Source of the DNA: Roseateles depolymerans
Lineage (GTDB): Bacteria > Pseudomonadota > Gammaproteobacteria > Burkholderiales > Burkholderiaceae_C
Assembly (NCBI RefSeq): GCF_003387155.1
Contig: NZ_QUMT01000002.1
Location: 191,694-255,693, forward strand
Direction: 5' to 3'
Length of the DNA stretch: 64,000 nt
The notes beneath the pieces are model-generated. The model did not search any database. It saw only the letters and a list, made by a program, of their open reading frames with translations, and had not been told where the DNA came from. Positions 45,809 through 54,830 of this stretch are shown piece by piece. The position numbers and the translations under genes are program-made. Position 1 is the first letter of the stretch. Every line of letters begins with the position of its first letter.

Positions 45809-46984
45809 ATGAACACTGATCACAACGAAGACAGCGACGTCGCTCTGGGCGTTGCATCGGGGCTGGCGGCTGGCCTGGTCGGCGCGCTGGTGATGACAGG
45901 CTTCCAATCCGCGCTCGCGCGGGGCGGCGTGACCTCCGGGGTGAAGGGCACGCCCTCGACCGAAAAGGCGGCCGACCGCGCCGCACGGCTGGTCACCGGA
46001 CGCCCCGTGCCGTCCCGCAGGCGGGAAGCGGCCGGCGAAGCGGTGCACTACGCCACCGGCTCGCTGATCGGAGGCCTGTACGGCGCCGCCGCCGAGGTCC
46101 AGCCGGCGGTCACCGCCGGGCAGGGCGCGGCCTTTGGCGTCGTGGCTGCCACGGTGGTCGATGAAACGCTGGTGCCCGCACTGCGCCTCGGGGATCCGGT
46201 CTGGCGCGCCCCGGCCGTGTCGCATCCGTATTCCTATGCGTCGCATGTCGTGTATGGCACCGCCACCGAAGGCGCACGCAAACTCTTCCGCCGTTTCTTC
46301 GGCAAGGTCAAGGACGGCGCGGACCAGATCCGTCGCTCGGGATGGACCCTGCGGGAGGCGCTGCGACAAGGCGCGGCCATGAAGCAGACCGAGGAACTGG
46401 CGCGTGCACGTCAAGGGCTCGGCGAAGCGACGGCAGACCCGCAAGAGACCCTCGGCGATGGGACGGCCAGCTCCCGACGCGGACCGTCTGCCTCCCGCCA
46501 GACCCTGCTGCTGGCCTTTCTGCTGGGCGCCACCGCAGGGCCGCGCACCAGCGCACCCATCACCGCCGTGACATGGGCTGCCCGCCTGGGTCTGATCTCG
46601 GTGAAGGACTCGCCGTTGTCGGGGCTGGCGAGCAACCGTGCAGTCGCGGTCACCACGCCCATGGCCATTGGCGAGCTGGTCGTCGACAAGCTCCCCTCAA
46701 CGCCGGACCGCACCCAGCCGGTCGGGGTGGTGGCGCGCGTGACCAGCGGCGCTGTCGCCGGGGCGGCGCTGGCAGGCGGTCGTTCCGCTTCCGCCGCGCT
46801 GGCCGGCGCGGCAGGCTCCATCGTGGCGACCTACATCGGCCACGCCCTGCGCACGCGCCTGTCGCGCGCCCTGGGGAATGACTGGGCCGTGGCGGCGTCT
46901 GAGGACCTGCTGGCTTATGGCGGCGCTGCGATGGTCTGCGTGGCCGCCCTGGCGCCGGAGCGCGAGCGCATCGCCCAGGATTGA
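45809..46984 (+). CDS. DUF1440/YagU-like plus DUF4126 membrane protein
   Basis: 391 residues of unknown function. The N-terminal part (about 12-150) resembles the YagU/DUF1440 family (GVASGLAAGLVGALVMTGFQ, GEAVHYATGSLIGGLYGAAA). After a charged middle region the C-terminal half (about 225-385) is DUF4126-like: ASRQTLLLAFLLGATAGPR, LASNRAVAVTTPMAIGELVV and VGVVARVTSGAVAGAALAGG. Gly/Ala-rich helices suggest an inner-membrane protein. The start chosen is the ATG at 45809. It is divergent from the methyltransferase, whose promoter begins 48 nt away. Confidence 0.75.
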   Translation: MNTDHNEDSDVALGVASGLAAGLVGALVMTGFQSALARGGVTSGVKGTPSTEKAADRAARLVTGRPVPSRRREAAGEAVHYATGSLIGGLYGAAAEVQPAVTAGQGAAFGVVAATVVDETLVPALRLGDPVWRAPAVSHPYSYASHVVYGTATEGARKLFRRFFGKVKDGADQIRRSGWTLREALRQGAAMKQTEELARARQGLGEATADPQETLGDGTASSRRGPSASRQTLLLAFLLGATAGPRTSAPITAVTWAARLGLISVKDSPLSGLASNRAVAVTTPMAIGELVVDKLPSTPDRTQPVGVVARVTSGAVAGAALAGGRSASAALAGAAGSIVATYIGHALRTRLSRALGNDWAVAASEDLLAYGGAAMVCVAALAPERERIAQD

Positions 46985-47018
46985 GCGCTCCGTCCCGTTC
47001 ACCTGCACCGACAAAACA

Positions 47019-47040
47019 AAGCCGCCCCGAGGGGCGGCTT
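47019..47040. terminator. Bidirectional terminator
   Basis: AAGCCGCCCC-GA-GGGGCGGCTT forms a 10-bp perfect stem with A/T flanks (ACAAAACAAA before, CTTCTTC after) between the convergent DUF4126 and subtilase genes. Confidence 0.85.
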
Positions 47041-47068
47041 CTTCATGCTCAGTGGCGAATTCGGCCGC

Positions 47069-49339
47069 TCAGCGATTCGCACGTCGCTGAAGGCCCAGCA
47101 GCAGGGTCAGCGCCAGCAGTCCCAATCCCCAAAGCAGCGACATCGCACCGCCGCCGCCACTGCTGCTGGTCGTCGAGGTGGACTTTGTCGAGCTGTCCGA
47201 GGTGACCACCGTCAGCGTCTGCGATGAGCTGCTGGTGTAGCCATTGCTGTCGGTCACCGTCAGCCGCACCACCACCGTGCCTGCTGCGGTGGCGCTCAGG
47301 GTCGTGGTCGATGCGGTGGCGGAGCCGCTCAGGCTGGCGGACGTGGTGCCGCTGGTGATCTCCCACAGATACCCGGTCAGACTGGCCCCGCTCGCCGCCT
47401 TGGATGTGCTGGCGTCCAGCGTCACGCTGGCGCCCACCACCGGCGACGTGGTCGATGCGGTGAACGCGGCGGTCGGTTTCCCGGCGGCCACGGTGAAGGA
47501 CTTCGTTGTGCTGGCACTGTGGCCGGTGCTGTCGGTCACCGTCAGCTGCACCGTCACCGTGCCGGCGCCGCTGGTCAGCAGCGTGGTGGACGCGCTGGTC
47601 GTGCCGCTGCTGAAGGCGGCCAGGCTGGTGCCACTGGTGATCTGCCACAGGTAGCTGGCCACCGTCCGGCCGCTCGGTGCGGTCGAGGCGCTGGCGTCCA
47701 GCGTGATCGTCTCGCCCGCCAGCACGGTGGTCGCAGAGGCGTTCAGCACCGGCGTCGGCGCGATGGCCTTGGCTGCGGCCACTGCAGCGCCGGTGTTGAG
47801 CATGCCGGCGCCGCAGGTGCTGGTGGTGCAGTAGCACTCCGTCGTCTGCGCCGTGCCGCTGGGCGCCTGGCAGGCTGCCACGCCGCTTTCAGCGCCGGGG
47901 AAGGCGTTGGCGGTGCTCTTGATCAGCGAAGTGACCTCGCCCGGCGTCAGGCCGGTGTTGGCCGACATCATCAAGGCGGCGGTACCAGCCACCAGCGGCG
48001 CGGAGAAGCTGGTCCCTGCGGCGTAGTTCGTGCCGTCGCTGTAGGTGTTGGTGCTGGGCGACGTGGTGCCGCTGTTGGTCGCGGTGATGATCGGGTAGAC
48101 GCAGGTGCCGCTGCTGTTGACGCAGTTGCCGGCCGGCGCCGCAATGGAGGCGGCAGATCCGAGATCGGAATAGCCCACCTTGGTGCCGCTGTGCCGCACC
48201 CCCACCACGCCGATCACACCGCTGCAATTCGCCGGAGTGCCAACGGCCAGGCCGTCATTGCCGGCGGCGGCCACCACCACGACCCCAGCGGCGTTCAGCT
48301 CATTGACCACCGACTGGTAAGCCACGCTGCAACTGCCCGAACTGCCCAGGCTCAGGTTGAGCACCTTGGCCGGCGTCGTGGGCGCGGTGATGCCGGTCCC
48401 GCTCAGCCCCGCAGCCCAGCGCATGCCGGCCTGGATGTCCGAGTCATAACCGCCGCACTTGCCCAGCACCCGCACCGGCATCAGCATCACATTGGGGGCC
48501 ACGCCCGCCATGCCCACGCCATTGTTGGTCGCGGCGCCGATCAGGCTGGCGGTCTGCGTGCCGTGCCAGCTGCTGTCTTCCACGGTGCAATCCTTCAGCG
48601 CGCCGGAAGCGGCCTCGGTGGAGGTCACCCAGTCGCCGGGATCGGACGGGTCGCTGTCGCGGCCACCGCCGTCATTGGCCACGGTGGCATCGCTGATGAA
48701 GTCATAACCGGCCACCAGCTTGGAGGCCAGGTCCGGATGGCTCTTGACGACGCCGGTATCCAGCACCGCCACCACCACGCTGCTGCTGCCCTGCGTGACC
48801 GCCCAGGCGGTCTCCACATCGATGGCGGACTTCAGGCTGGTGGTCGGTGCGCGCAAATACCACTGGCCGGCCACCGGCATGGTGCTGGTCTGGTTGTCCG
48901 CATACAGCGGGTCGTTGGGGGTGTAGGCGCCCAGCGCGAAGCGGCGCTGGTCCACCACGGCCCATTCCACGTCGCTGTCGGCGGCCAGCTTGTCGGCCAG
49001 CACCTTCGAGCTCATGCCGGAGGCCATCAGCACCTGGCTGCTGGGGCTGATGGCACGGCCATCGCTCAGGGCCACGCCCAAGCGGGCGGTCATGGTGGAG
49101 GCGAATTGCGCGCCGGCAGCGGTGACGTTGGTCGCGCTCTGGGCGGTGGCACGTCCGGTGGACAGCACCGAGGCGTTGTTGCGGTACTTGACGATCACCC
49201 GGGCCGAGGTGCTGCTGACATCCGCCGCGGGGGCTTGATGCGAGACGACCTTGTTCTGTTCGCCCGAGACGGCGGCTCCCAGAAGACCGGCCCCGGCCAG
49301 CAGGGCCAGCGGCAGCAGTGAACGACGCAACAACGACAT
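47069..49339 (-). CDS. S8 (subtilisin-like) serine protease with GlyGly-CTERM-like anchor
   Basis: 756-residue exported protease. After a signal peptide (LLPLALLAGAGLLGAAVSG) comes an inhibitor-like propeptide (about 45-130). The catalytic triad is Asp in VAVLDTGVV (about 192), His in SSWHGTQTASLIG (about 258) and Ser in GTSFSAPLVAG (about 443), with the oxyanion Asn in AAAGNDG. Two PKD/REJ-like beta domains follow (VLAGETITLDASAST, VVGASVTLDASTSK), each with a matching GYLWEITSGT or SYLWQITSGT motif. The tail is a GGGG stretch, a membrane helix (LLWGLGLLALTLLLGLQ) and RRANR, the layout of GlyGly-CTERM, which rhombosortase cleaves in Gram-negative bacteria. Substrate proteins are unknown. Confidence 0.92.
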   Translation of the reverse strand: MSLLRRSLLPLALLAGAGLLGAAVSGEQNKVVSHQAPAADVSSTSARVIVKYRNNASVLSTGRATAQSATNVTAAGAQFASTMTARLGVALSDGRAISPSSQVLMASGMSSKVLADKLAADSDVEWAVVDQRRFALGAYTPNDPLYADNQTSTMPVAGQWYLRAPTTSLKSAIDVETAWAVTQGSSSVVVAVLDTGVVKSHPDLASKLVAGYDFISDATVANDGGGRDSDPSDPGDWVTSTEAASGALKDCTVEDSSWHGTQTASLIGAATNNGVGMAGVAPNVMLMPVRVLGKCGGYDSDIQAGMRWAAGLSGTGITAPTTPAKVLNLSLGSSGSCSVAYQSVVNELNAAGVVVVAAAGNDGLAVGTPANCSGVIGVVGVRHSGTKVGYSDLGSAASIAAPAGNCVNSSGTCVYPIITATNSGTTSPSTNTYSDGTNYAAGTSFSAPLVAGTAALMMSANTGLTPGEVTSLIKSTANAFPGAESGVAACQAPSGTAQTTECYCTTSTCGAGMLNTGAAVAAAKAIAPTPVLNASATTVLAGETITLDASASTAPSGRTVASYLWQITSGTSLAAFSSGTTSASTTLLTSGAGTVTVQLTVTDSTGHSASTTKSFTVAAGKPTAAFTASTTSPVVGASVTLDASTSKAASGASLTGYLWEITSGTTSASLSGSATASTTTLSATAAGTVVVRLTVTDSNGYTSSSSQTLTVVTSDSSTKSTSTTSSSGGGGAMSLLWGLGLLALTLLLGLQRRANR

Positions 49340-49458
49340 GAATTCCCCTCGCTCGAACGGCCAGCAGCCGCGGTGGCGGCAGTCTATGCCGCGAAGGGGA
49401 GATACAGAGTTGCGAATGTTGAGCGGTTCGTGTCAGTTTGAACACGAGACCGCGATTG

Positions 49459-49528
49459 GTGAGCAGCGGATGCGTGGGCCGCGAGGTGTGGCGCAGGGCC
49501 CGTTGATCGGCCCTGCACCGCTGCTCAC
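49459..49528. terminator. Nested hairpin after the CAP-domain gene
   Basis: An outer perfect 11-bp stem (GTGAGCAGCGG 49459-49469 with CCGCTGCTCAC 49518-49528) encloses an inner perfect 8-bp stem (GCAGGGCC 49493-49500 with GGCCCTGC 49509-49516). It abuts the stop codon at 49529. It has no T run; it may terminate or stabilise the 3' end. Confidence 0.6.
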
Positions 49529-50191
49529 TTAGCGACGGGTGCCCAGGTCCATCACCCAGTAGGTGGAGTAGGTGTTGGCGGTGGAGGCCGCCACGCGGCA
49601 GGACACGCCCACTTCCTGGAGGTTCGGATTCATGATGTTGGCGCAATGGCCAGGGCTGGCGAGCCATCCGTCCATCACGCTCTGCACCGACCCCTGGCCG
49701 GCGGCAATGTTCTCGGCCAGGCCGACCCACGGATAGCCGACGGCGGTGACCCGGCTACCCAGGGTGCTGCCGTTGGAGCCGGTGTGGCTGAAGAAGTTTT
49801 TGGACGACATATCGACCGCGTGGTTGTCAGCGGCCTGCGCCAGCAGGGCATTCCAGCTGAGCGCACTGGTGGCCGCAAACGTGCCCGAGGTCCCGCAATT
49901 GGCGCCCGCGGCACGTGCGGCATTGATGCGGTTGAGCAGCTCTTGCTCGAAAGCCGCTTGCGTGCCCAGGCCGCAGTTGGTCTGTGCGTCCGGGTTGGTT
50001 CCGGTGCCACCGCTGCTGGCGGAGTCGCTGCCGCCGCCACCGCAAGCGGCAAGCGTCAGGCTGAGCAGCAGCGCCGGCCAGACGGCACGGCGGCCAGGGG
50101 TGGCATCAGCGGCATGACCAGCATGAGCGGCTTGCGCGGCACCAGCGCGGAGAGGACCGGCGGCGCGTTCGTGTGTCAAAGACGTGTCCAT
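49529..50191 (-). CDS. CAP-domain (SCP/PR1-like) lipoprotein
   Basis: 220 residues. An N-terminal signal with a lipobox (LLLSLTLAACGGGG) predicts lipid anchoring, followed by a Ser/Gly tether. The CAP domain begins EQELLNRINAARAAGANC and has the four signature spots: AADNHAVDMSSKNFFSHTGS, WVGLAENIAAGQGS, GWLASPGHCANIMNPN and EVGVSCRV, including the His pair and Glu of the CAP cavity. Function of bacterial CAP proteins is poorly known. The ATG at 50191 is used; it gives a 40-residue n-region, so a later GTG is possible. Confidence 0.88.
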   Translation of the reverse strand: MDTSLTHERAAGPLRAGAAQAAHAGHAADATPGRRAVWPALLLSLTLAACGGGGSDSASSGGTGTNPDAQTNCGLGTQAAFEQELLNRINAARAAGANCGTSGTFAATSALSWNALLAQAADNHAVDMSSKNFFSHTGSNGSTLGSRVTAVGYPWVGLAENIAAGQGSVQSVMDGWLASPGHCANIMNPNLQEVGVSCRVAASTANTYSTYWVMDLGTRR

Positions 50192-50274
50192 CCCGGAATC
50201 ATAGAAAGTGACATCCGATACGTCTGGAACCAAACGTATCCCTGGCGACACCGCCGCAGAAGATGTGCAAATGT

Positions 50275-51240
50275 TCATGAATCCTCCGGGGGATGCAACC
50301 GGCGGTAGGCGCTGAGGTGTCGCAGCGACGCCTGGGTCTGGCCCAGCCGCTCCATCAATACGCTCAGGTTGTAGTGGGCATCGGCCAGTCCCGGGTCCAG
50401 CACCAGCGCCCGTTCGTAGGCCTGGACGGCCTGATGCAGGCGGCCGGTGTCTTCCAGCGCGGTGGCGCGGTTGAAGTGGATCAGGGGCGTGTCCCCGCAG
50501 TGGGCCAGGGCGCGGTCGTACAGGGTGACCGCCTCCTTGCAGCGATGGGACTCGCAGAGCAGGGCGCCTAGATTCACATACGCCACGTCCAGGCACGGAT
50601 CCAGGGCGATGGCCTGCCGATACGCCGCTTCCGCGGCCGCAGCGTCGCTGGCCTCCAGATGCAGCGCCTGCTGGAATCGTCGCCAGGCGATGGATGAATC
50701 GGTGCCGGCAACGGCTGGGGCCTCTTTCAAAAACGAAGCCGCCGCCGGGTCTGGAGAGCGCGAGTCGTCGGACGCGTCAACGGAGTCAGAGGCGTCAGAG
50801 GCCTCAAAAGAGTCAGAGGAGTCAGAGGAGGCAGAGGAGGCTGGGGAGGCAGAGGTCGCCATCGTCGCCGCGGACGACAGGTCCTCCAGCGGCAGCAGCA
50901 ATTGCCCCGACAGCGCATCACGCCGCAAGCCCTGGTCGCTGGCCTCGATGGCGCGGCCCGACGCACGCAGCCGGATGCTGGCCAGATGTTCATCCTCCCC
51001 CAGCGACGCCTGCACATTGCGCAGCGCCTGCACCACCTTGCGATGTGGAATGCGAGCGTCCCGCAGGGCTTTGGCGGTACGCAGCACCACCATGTCGCGC
51101 AGGCTGAAGCGCCAGTCATCGGGCGGGGCGGGGGACGGTCGCAGGATGTCGGCCTCCACCAGCGCCTGGATGAAGCGCCGACTCACCCCGACCAGCTTTT
51201 CCGCCTGCCGCAGGCTGTAGCCGCTGTCCGCGGTCGGCAT
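50275..51240 (-). CDS. MerR-type HTH protein with TPR repeats, coupled to ku
   Basis: 321 residues. Residues 9-85 form a MerR-like helix-turn-helix (YSLRQAEKLVGVSRRFIQAL, WRFSLRDMVVLRTAKAL). A Ser/Asp-rich, DNA-repeat-coded linker (about 125-170) leads to three or more TPR units (AEAAYRQAIALDPCLDVAYV, AVQAYERALVLDPGLADAHY). So it couples DNA binding to a protein-interaction module. The ATG at 51240 (or the GTG just before it) overlaps the ku stop, so it should be co-translated with Ku. It is related to the small protein at 36794. MerR/TPR proteins have been noted beside bacterial ku genes, but a role in repair is inference. Confidence 0.85.
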   Translation of the reverse strand: MPTADSGYSLRQAEKLVGVSRRFIQALVEADILRPSPAPPDDWRFSLRDMVVLRTAKALRDARIPHRKVVQALRNVQASLGEDEHLASIRLRASGRAIEASDQGLRRDALSGQLLLPLEDLSSAATMATSASPASSASSDSSDSFEASDASDSVDASDDSRSPDPAAASFLKEAPAVAGTDSSIAWRRFQQALHLEASDAAAAEAAYRQAIALDPCLDVAYVNLGALLCESHRCKEAVTLYDRALAHCGDTPLIHFNRATALEDTGRLHQAVQAYERALVLDPGLADAHYNLSVLMERLGQTQASLRHLSAYRRLHPPEDS

Positions 51241-52154
51241 CACTTGCGGGCGCGGCTGCGCGGGGCGGGCGCCGCCTGGGGTTCGGGCGCGGTCACGGCC
51301 CGCTTGGCCGGCTTGCGGGCTGCGGGCGCGGGCTTGAGCTTGGTGACGTTGGTCGCCTTGCCCGCAGGCCTTTTCTTTTGCAGGCTGGATCGCAAGGCGT
51401 CCATCAGATCGATCACCTGGCCGCTGGCGGGTTCCTCCTCGCCATGGGCCGATGCCACGATTTCCTTACCCTGCACCTTCTCATCGATCGCGGCGAGTAC
51501 GCGGGCCTTCTCCTCGTCCTGGAACTGTGCCGGGTCGAAGGTGTCGGCGGCAATCTGGTCCACCAGTTGCAGCGCCAGTTGCAGCTCGGTGCTGGAGACC
51601 GGCGCGGTCTCGATGTCCAGGTCCGCCAGGGAACGCACCTCTTCGGCGTATCGCAGCTGCTGAAGAATCAGGCCGTGCTCATCGGCACGCACCTGCACGA
51701 TGTACTGCTTGGCCTTGAAGGCCCATTTGGCCAGGGCACACCGGTCCGACTGGCGCATGGCTTCGGCCAGCAGGGAATAGGGCTTGGCGCCGCGCTTGTC
51801 CGGCGCCAGCAGATAGCTCTTGTCGTAGAACAGCGGGTCGATGGAGCTCAGGGGCACGAAGCTGACGATGTCGATGACGCGGCTGCTGCCTTCCTCCAGG
51901 TTCTTCAGCTCCTCCGGCGTGAACAGCACGAAGTGGTCCTTCTCGACCTCGTAGCCTTTCATCATGTCCTTGCGCTCCACGACCTGACGGGTGCGCTCTT
52001 TCACATACTGCTGCTTCAGGCGCGAGCCGTCCTTGTCCAGCAGATTGAAGCGCACGTCGGACCCTGGCTCGGTGGCGGAATACAGCCGCACCGGCACATT
52101 CACGAGACCGAAGCTGAGGGTGAGCGAAGCAATGGAACGGGCGGAGGTGGCCAT
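51240..52154 (-). CDS. ku: Bacterial Ku, non-homologous end-joining protein
   Basis: 304-residue ring-forming DNA-end-binding protein. MATSARSIASLTLSFGLVNV begins at the ATG at 52154, preceded by AGGAG. The Ku core shows VRLYSATEPGSDVRFNLLDK, GYEVEKDHFVLFTPEEL, IDIVSFVPLSSIDPLFYDK and LAKWAFKAKQYIV. The C-terminus is a Lys/Ala/Pro-rich tail, which in other bacteria binds DNA and stimulates the ligase. The partner LigD is not in this window. It is co-transcribed with the MerR/TPR gene. Confidence 0.95.
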   Translation of the reverse strand: MATSARSIASLTLSFGLVNVPVRLYSATEPGSDVRFNLLDKDGSRLKQQYVKERTRQVVERKDMMKGYEVEKDHFVLFTPEELKNLEEGSSRVIDIVSFVPLSSIDPLFYDKSYLLAPDKRGAKPYSLLAEAMRQSDRCALAKWAFKAKQYIVQVRADEHGLILQQLRYAEEVRSLADLDIETAPVSSTELQLALQLVDQIAADTFDPAQFQDEEKARVLAAIDEKVQGKEIVASAHGEEEPASGQVIDLMDALRSSLQKKRPAGKATNVTKLKPAPAARKPAKRAVTAPEPQAAPAPRSRARK

Positions 52155-52247
52155 GGCGTACTCCTGGAGATGCCCTTGAGGGTAGGGGCAGGCGCAGGCC
52201 AGCGGCATCCGACGGCCGTCCGTTGTGCTGTAGGACAGCAGGAGGCC

Positions 52248-52877
52248 TCAAGGGCGCTGCCGGCCGTGACGGCCCTGGCGTGCCGTGCGGAAGGTGAGGG
52301 ACCAGCGCATCTGGTCCACGGGTGCCACGCTGTGTTGCCAGTCCCAGCGGGCGACGCCGGTAATGGCGTAGATGGACCGCGGTTCGACCTTCAGGCGCAG
52401 GACTTCTTGCTTGTGAGTCGGCTCGTGCGGATACGGTCGGAAGCGCAGGGTGGCCGGTCCGCCCAGCGACACGCCGAAGATCTGCTCGAACTCGGGCACG
52501 TCGCGATGCCAGCCCAGCGGCGTGCCCGGTGCATAGGCCGCCACCAGGGTGTGCACCAGCGACGACGGCGCCACGCCCGCCCAGGCCGCGACGCGGTCAC
52601 GCAGCGGATGCAGCGCGTCGATGAGCGGCGCGGACGGCTCGAGGCGGTTGGTGTCGTAGTCGAAGCTGCCCCCATAACTGACCACCTGACGGCGGGCCGT
52701 GTACTGCTTGTAGCGGGCCGCTTCGAGTGGCAGCGACGCCACCACCGTCAACAGGTGCGCCTCTTCCTCGCGCGACAGAAAGCTGTCCTGGAGGCGCAGT
52801 CCGTCCGGCAGACGGTCCTGCGGAATGGGCAGTTCGTCGAACAGACCAAACTGAGACGGCGATGGAAGAGGGCTCAT
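52248..52877 (-). CDS. AlkB-like 2-oxoglutarate/Fe(II) dioxygenase
   Basis: 209 residues, in the family of oxidative DNA/RNA demethylases. It has an AlkB nucleotide-recognition lid (RRQVVSYGGSFDYDTNRLEP), the Fe ligands HRD in LGWHRDVPEF (about residues 123-125) and a distal His in WDWQHSVAP, and the 2-oxoglutarate-binding Arg in RWSLTFR. The length and the YGGSFDY spelling suggest the ALKBH-like branch rather than E. coli AlkB itself. It lies next to Ku, both repair-related. The ATG at 52877 is the start that fits. Confidence 0.88.
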   Translation of the reverse strand: MSPLPSPSQFGLFDELPIPQDRLPDGLRLQDSFLSREEEAHLLTVVASLPLEAARYKQYTARRQVVSYGGSFDYDTNRLEPSAPLIDALHPLRDRVAAWAGVAPSSLVHTLVAAYAPGTPLGWHRDVPEFEQIFGVSLGGPATLRFRPYPHEPTHKQEVLRLKVEPRSIYAITGVARWDWQHSVAPVDQMRWSLTFRTARQGRHGRQRP

Positions 52878-52940
52878 GCCACTGCATTGTGGCGTCTGAG
52901 CCGTTCCGGGGCTCACGTCAGGGCTGTTGCCCTCCGCCCA

Positions 52941-54647
52941 TCACAGGTTCAGCGCTTGCGTCAGATCGCCCATCGGCTGCGCGCCGTTGGCGGTCAGCGC
53001 CTTGTCGCGCGCCGTGAGGCCCGGCAGCGGCGTCAGGCCGAAACGACGCGTGATCAGGCGCAGCACCGAGGCCGTGTCGTACTGCGTGTGGTCCACCGTG
53101 CCCTTCTTGGAGAAGGGCGAGATCACCAGCGCGGGCACCCGGGTGCCGGGGCCCAGCTTGTCGCCCTTGGGCGGCGACACGTGGTCCCACTGGCCGCCGT
53201 TCTCGTCATAGGTGATGACGATGACCATGTTCTTCCACTGCGGGCTGGCCTGCAGCTTGGCCACCACGTCGGCGATGCGCTGGTCCGCGTTGGTGATGTT
53301 GGCGTAGCCCGGATGCTGGTTGTACAGGCCTTCCGGCTTGTAGAAGGCCACGGCAGGCAGGGTTCCTGCGGCGGCATCGGCCACCAGGTTGTCGTAGTCC
53401 TTGAGGTGGGTGGACCGGTCGGCGGCGTGCGTCACCGGGTCCATGTTGGCGTAGTAGTTGAAGGGCTGGTGATGCGGCTGGAAGTCGACCGCGTCGGTGC
53501 TGGCCACGCCGCTGCTGTTGGCCGCGTAGATCACGCTGCGCTTGGTCGTTGGCGCCTGGGTGCCGTCCTTCAGCGCCGCGTTCCACGCGCCGCCATACCA
53601 GGCCCAGCTCACATTGCGGGCGCTGAGCTGGTCGCCGATGTTGGTCTGGGTCTGGGCCGGCAGGGTCGTGGCCTTGGACGGGTCGGCGTAGAGCCCGTTG
53701 TTGCCGCTGACATCCACCGGCGCATTGCCGCTGGGCTGGAAGGGCGCCTGCATCGTGTTGACGGCGTAGAACTTGCCGTCACCGAAGTAGTTGGCCGGCG
53801 TGATGTTGCCGGAGAGCTGGAAGACCGGCGCGGCATCCAGTGCCGAAGCCTTGGACGTGGCGGCCACCGACAGCTGATGCGTGTAGCTGCCGTCAGGGTT
53901 CTTGTCCAGCACCGTGATCGTCGGCTTGGCGGCGGCGGTGTCCGCATTCGGATACTCGGGCGCGCAGGCGCAGATCAGGTATTGGTGGTTCAGGAAGGAG
54001 CCACCGAAGGCGCCCTGGAAGAAGTTGTCCGCCAGGGTGTATTGCTGCGCCAGCTTGTACAGCGGCGAGGCGCTGTAGTCGAAGTAGCCCATCACCAGGC
54101 CGCCGGAATCCGCCCAGGCGGCGAACAGGTCGTTCTTGCCGTCGTGGATCTGCATCTGGTTTTCGAAGAAGCGGTGATAGAGGTCGCGGGTGACGACGCT
54201 GCCGTCGATCGTTGCATTGGCGCTGGCCCGGAAGGCCGTGCCGATGTTGAACGGGCTGTTGGGCTGGCCGGCGCTTTGCGCCTGGGTCACGGTGACCGAG
54301 CTGCCCGGTGCCGTGACACCGCCCCAGACCGGCGGGAGCGCGGACAGCGTCGTGCTGCCGTCGCGGTCCTTCTGCGGCAGGTAGGCGGCGGTCACCGTGC
54401 CGTCCGTGTTCAGCACCGTGCTCAGGCCGTTGGCGTTGGGGAAGCGTCCGTACAGGTTGTCAAACGCACGGTTCTCGGCATAGATCACCACGATGTTCTG
54501 CACCTTGTCCTGCAAGGCGGTGGTGGTGTCCGTGGTGCCGCCATTGCCGCCGAAGCAGCCGCCCAGGCTGAGCAGCGTGCCCAGCGCCACGGGCGTCAGA
54601 AGGGAGCCTGGACGCAGCGGGCGGACGAGGCGGGAGGGGAACTTCAT
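52941..54647 (-). CDS. Exported phosphoesterase (acid phosphatase/phospholipase C family)
   Basis: 568 residues. A lipobox (LGTLLSLGGCFGG) suggests a lipoprotein. The phosphoesterase family signatures are VQNIVVIYAENRAFDNLYG near the N-terminus (with the catalytic-site ENxxFD), FDYSASPLYKLAQQYTLADN, and VIVITYDENGGQWDHVSPPK with the metal-binding Asp and His near the C-terminus. It resembles AcpA-type acid phosphatases and bacterial phospholipase C. The ATG at 54647 follows GGAGAC. It is divergent from the di-haem peroxidase gene, with a 183-nt spacer. Substrate is not evident. Confidence 0.9.
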   Translation of the reverse strand: MKFPSRLVRPLRPGSLLTPVALGTLLSLGGCFGGNGGTTDTTTALQDKVQNIVVIYAENRAFDNLYGRFPNANGLSTVLNTDGTVTAAYLPQKDRDGSTTLSALPPVWGGVTAPGSSVTVTQAQSAGQPNSPFNIGTAFRASANATIDGSVVTRDLYHRFFENQMQIHDGKNDLFAAWADSGGLVMGYFDYSASPLYKLAQQYTLADNFFQGAFGGSFLNHQYLICACAPEYPNADTAAAKPTITVLDKNPDGSYTHQLSVAATSKASALDAAPVFQLSGNITPANYFGDGKFYAVNTMQAPFQPSGNAPVDVSGNNGLYADPSKATTLPAQTQTNIGDQLSARNVSWAWYGGAWNAALKDGTQAPTTKRSVIYAANSSGVASTDAVDFQPHHQPFNYYANMDPVTHAADRSTHLKDYDNLVADAAAGTLPAVAFYKPEGLYNQHPGYANITNADQRIADVVAKLQASPQWKNMVIVITYDENGGQWDHVSPPKGDKLGPGTRVPALVISPFSKKGTVDHTQYDTASVLRLITRRFGLTPLPGLTARDKALTANGAQPMGDLTQALNL

Positions 54648-54830
54648 ATCGGTCTCCTGAGACAAGCCATTCGGAAAAAGCGAACCGGCCGAAGGTTGCG
54701 GCTGTCACATGACATGTACGTGTCACAGCGGCTGGGTACACAGCAAGCGCGCACGGGCCTGCCAGGCCTGTTGTGTTTCCGAATCCTTGTGTTGCTCGAC
54801 ATGTGTCGGCTGTGTCTGTGAGGTTTCTCT

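Noticed and set aside
51378-54821. A 1147-codon plus-strand frame
   Set aside because: Runs antisense through ku, the AlkB-like gene and the phosphoesterase; composition is that of a shadow frame.
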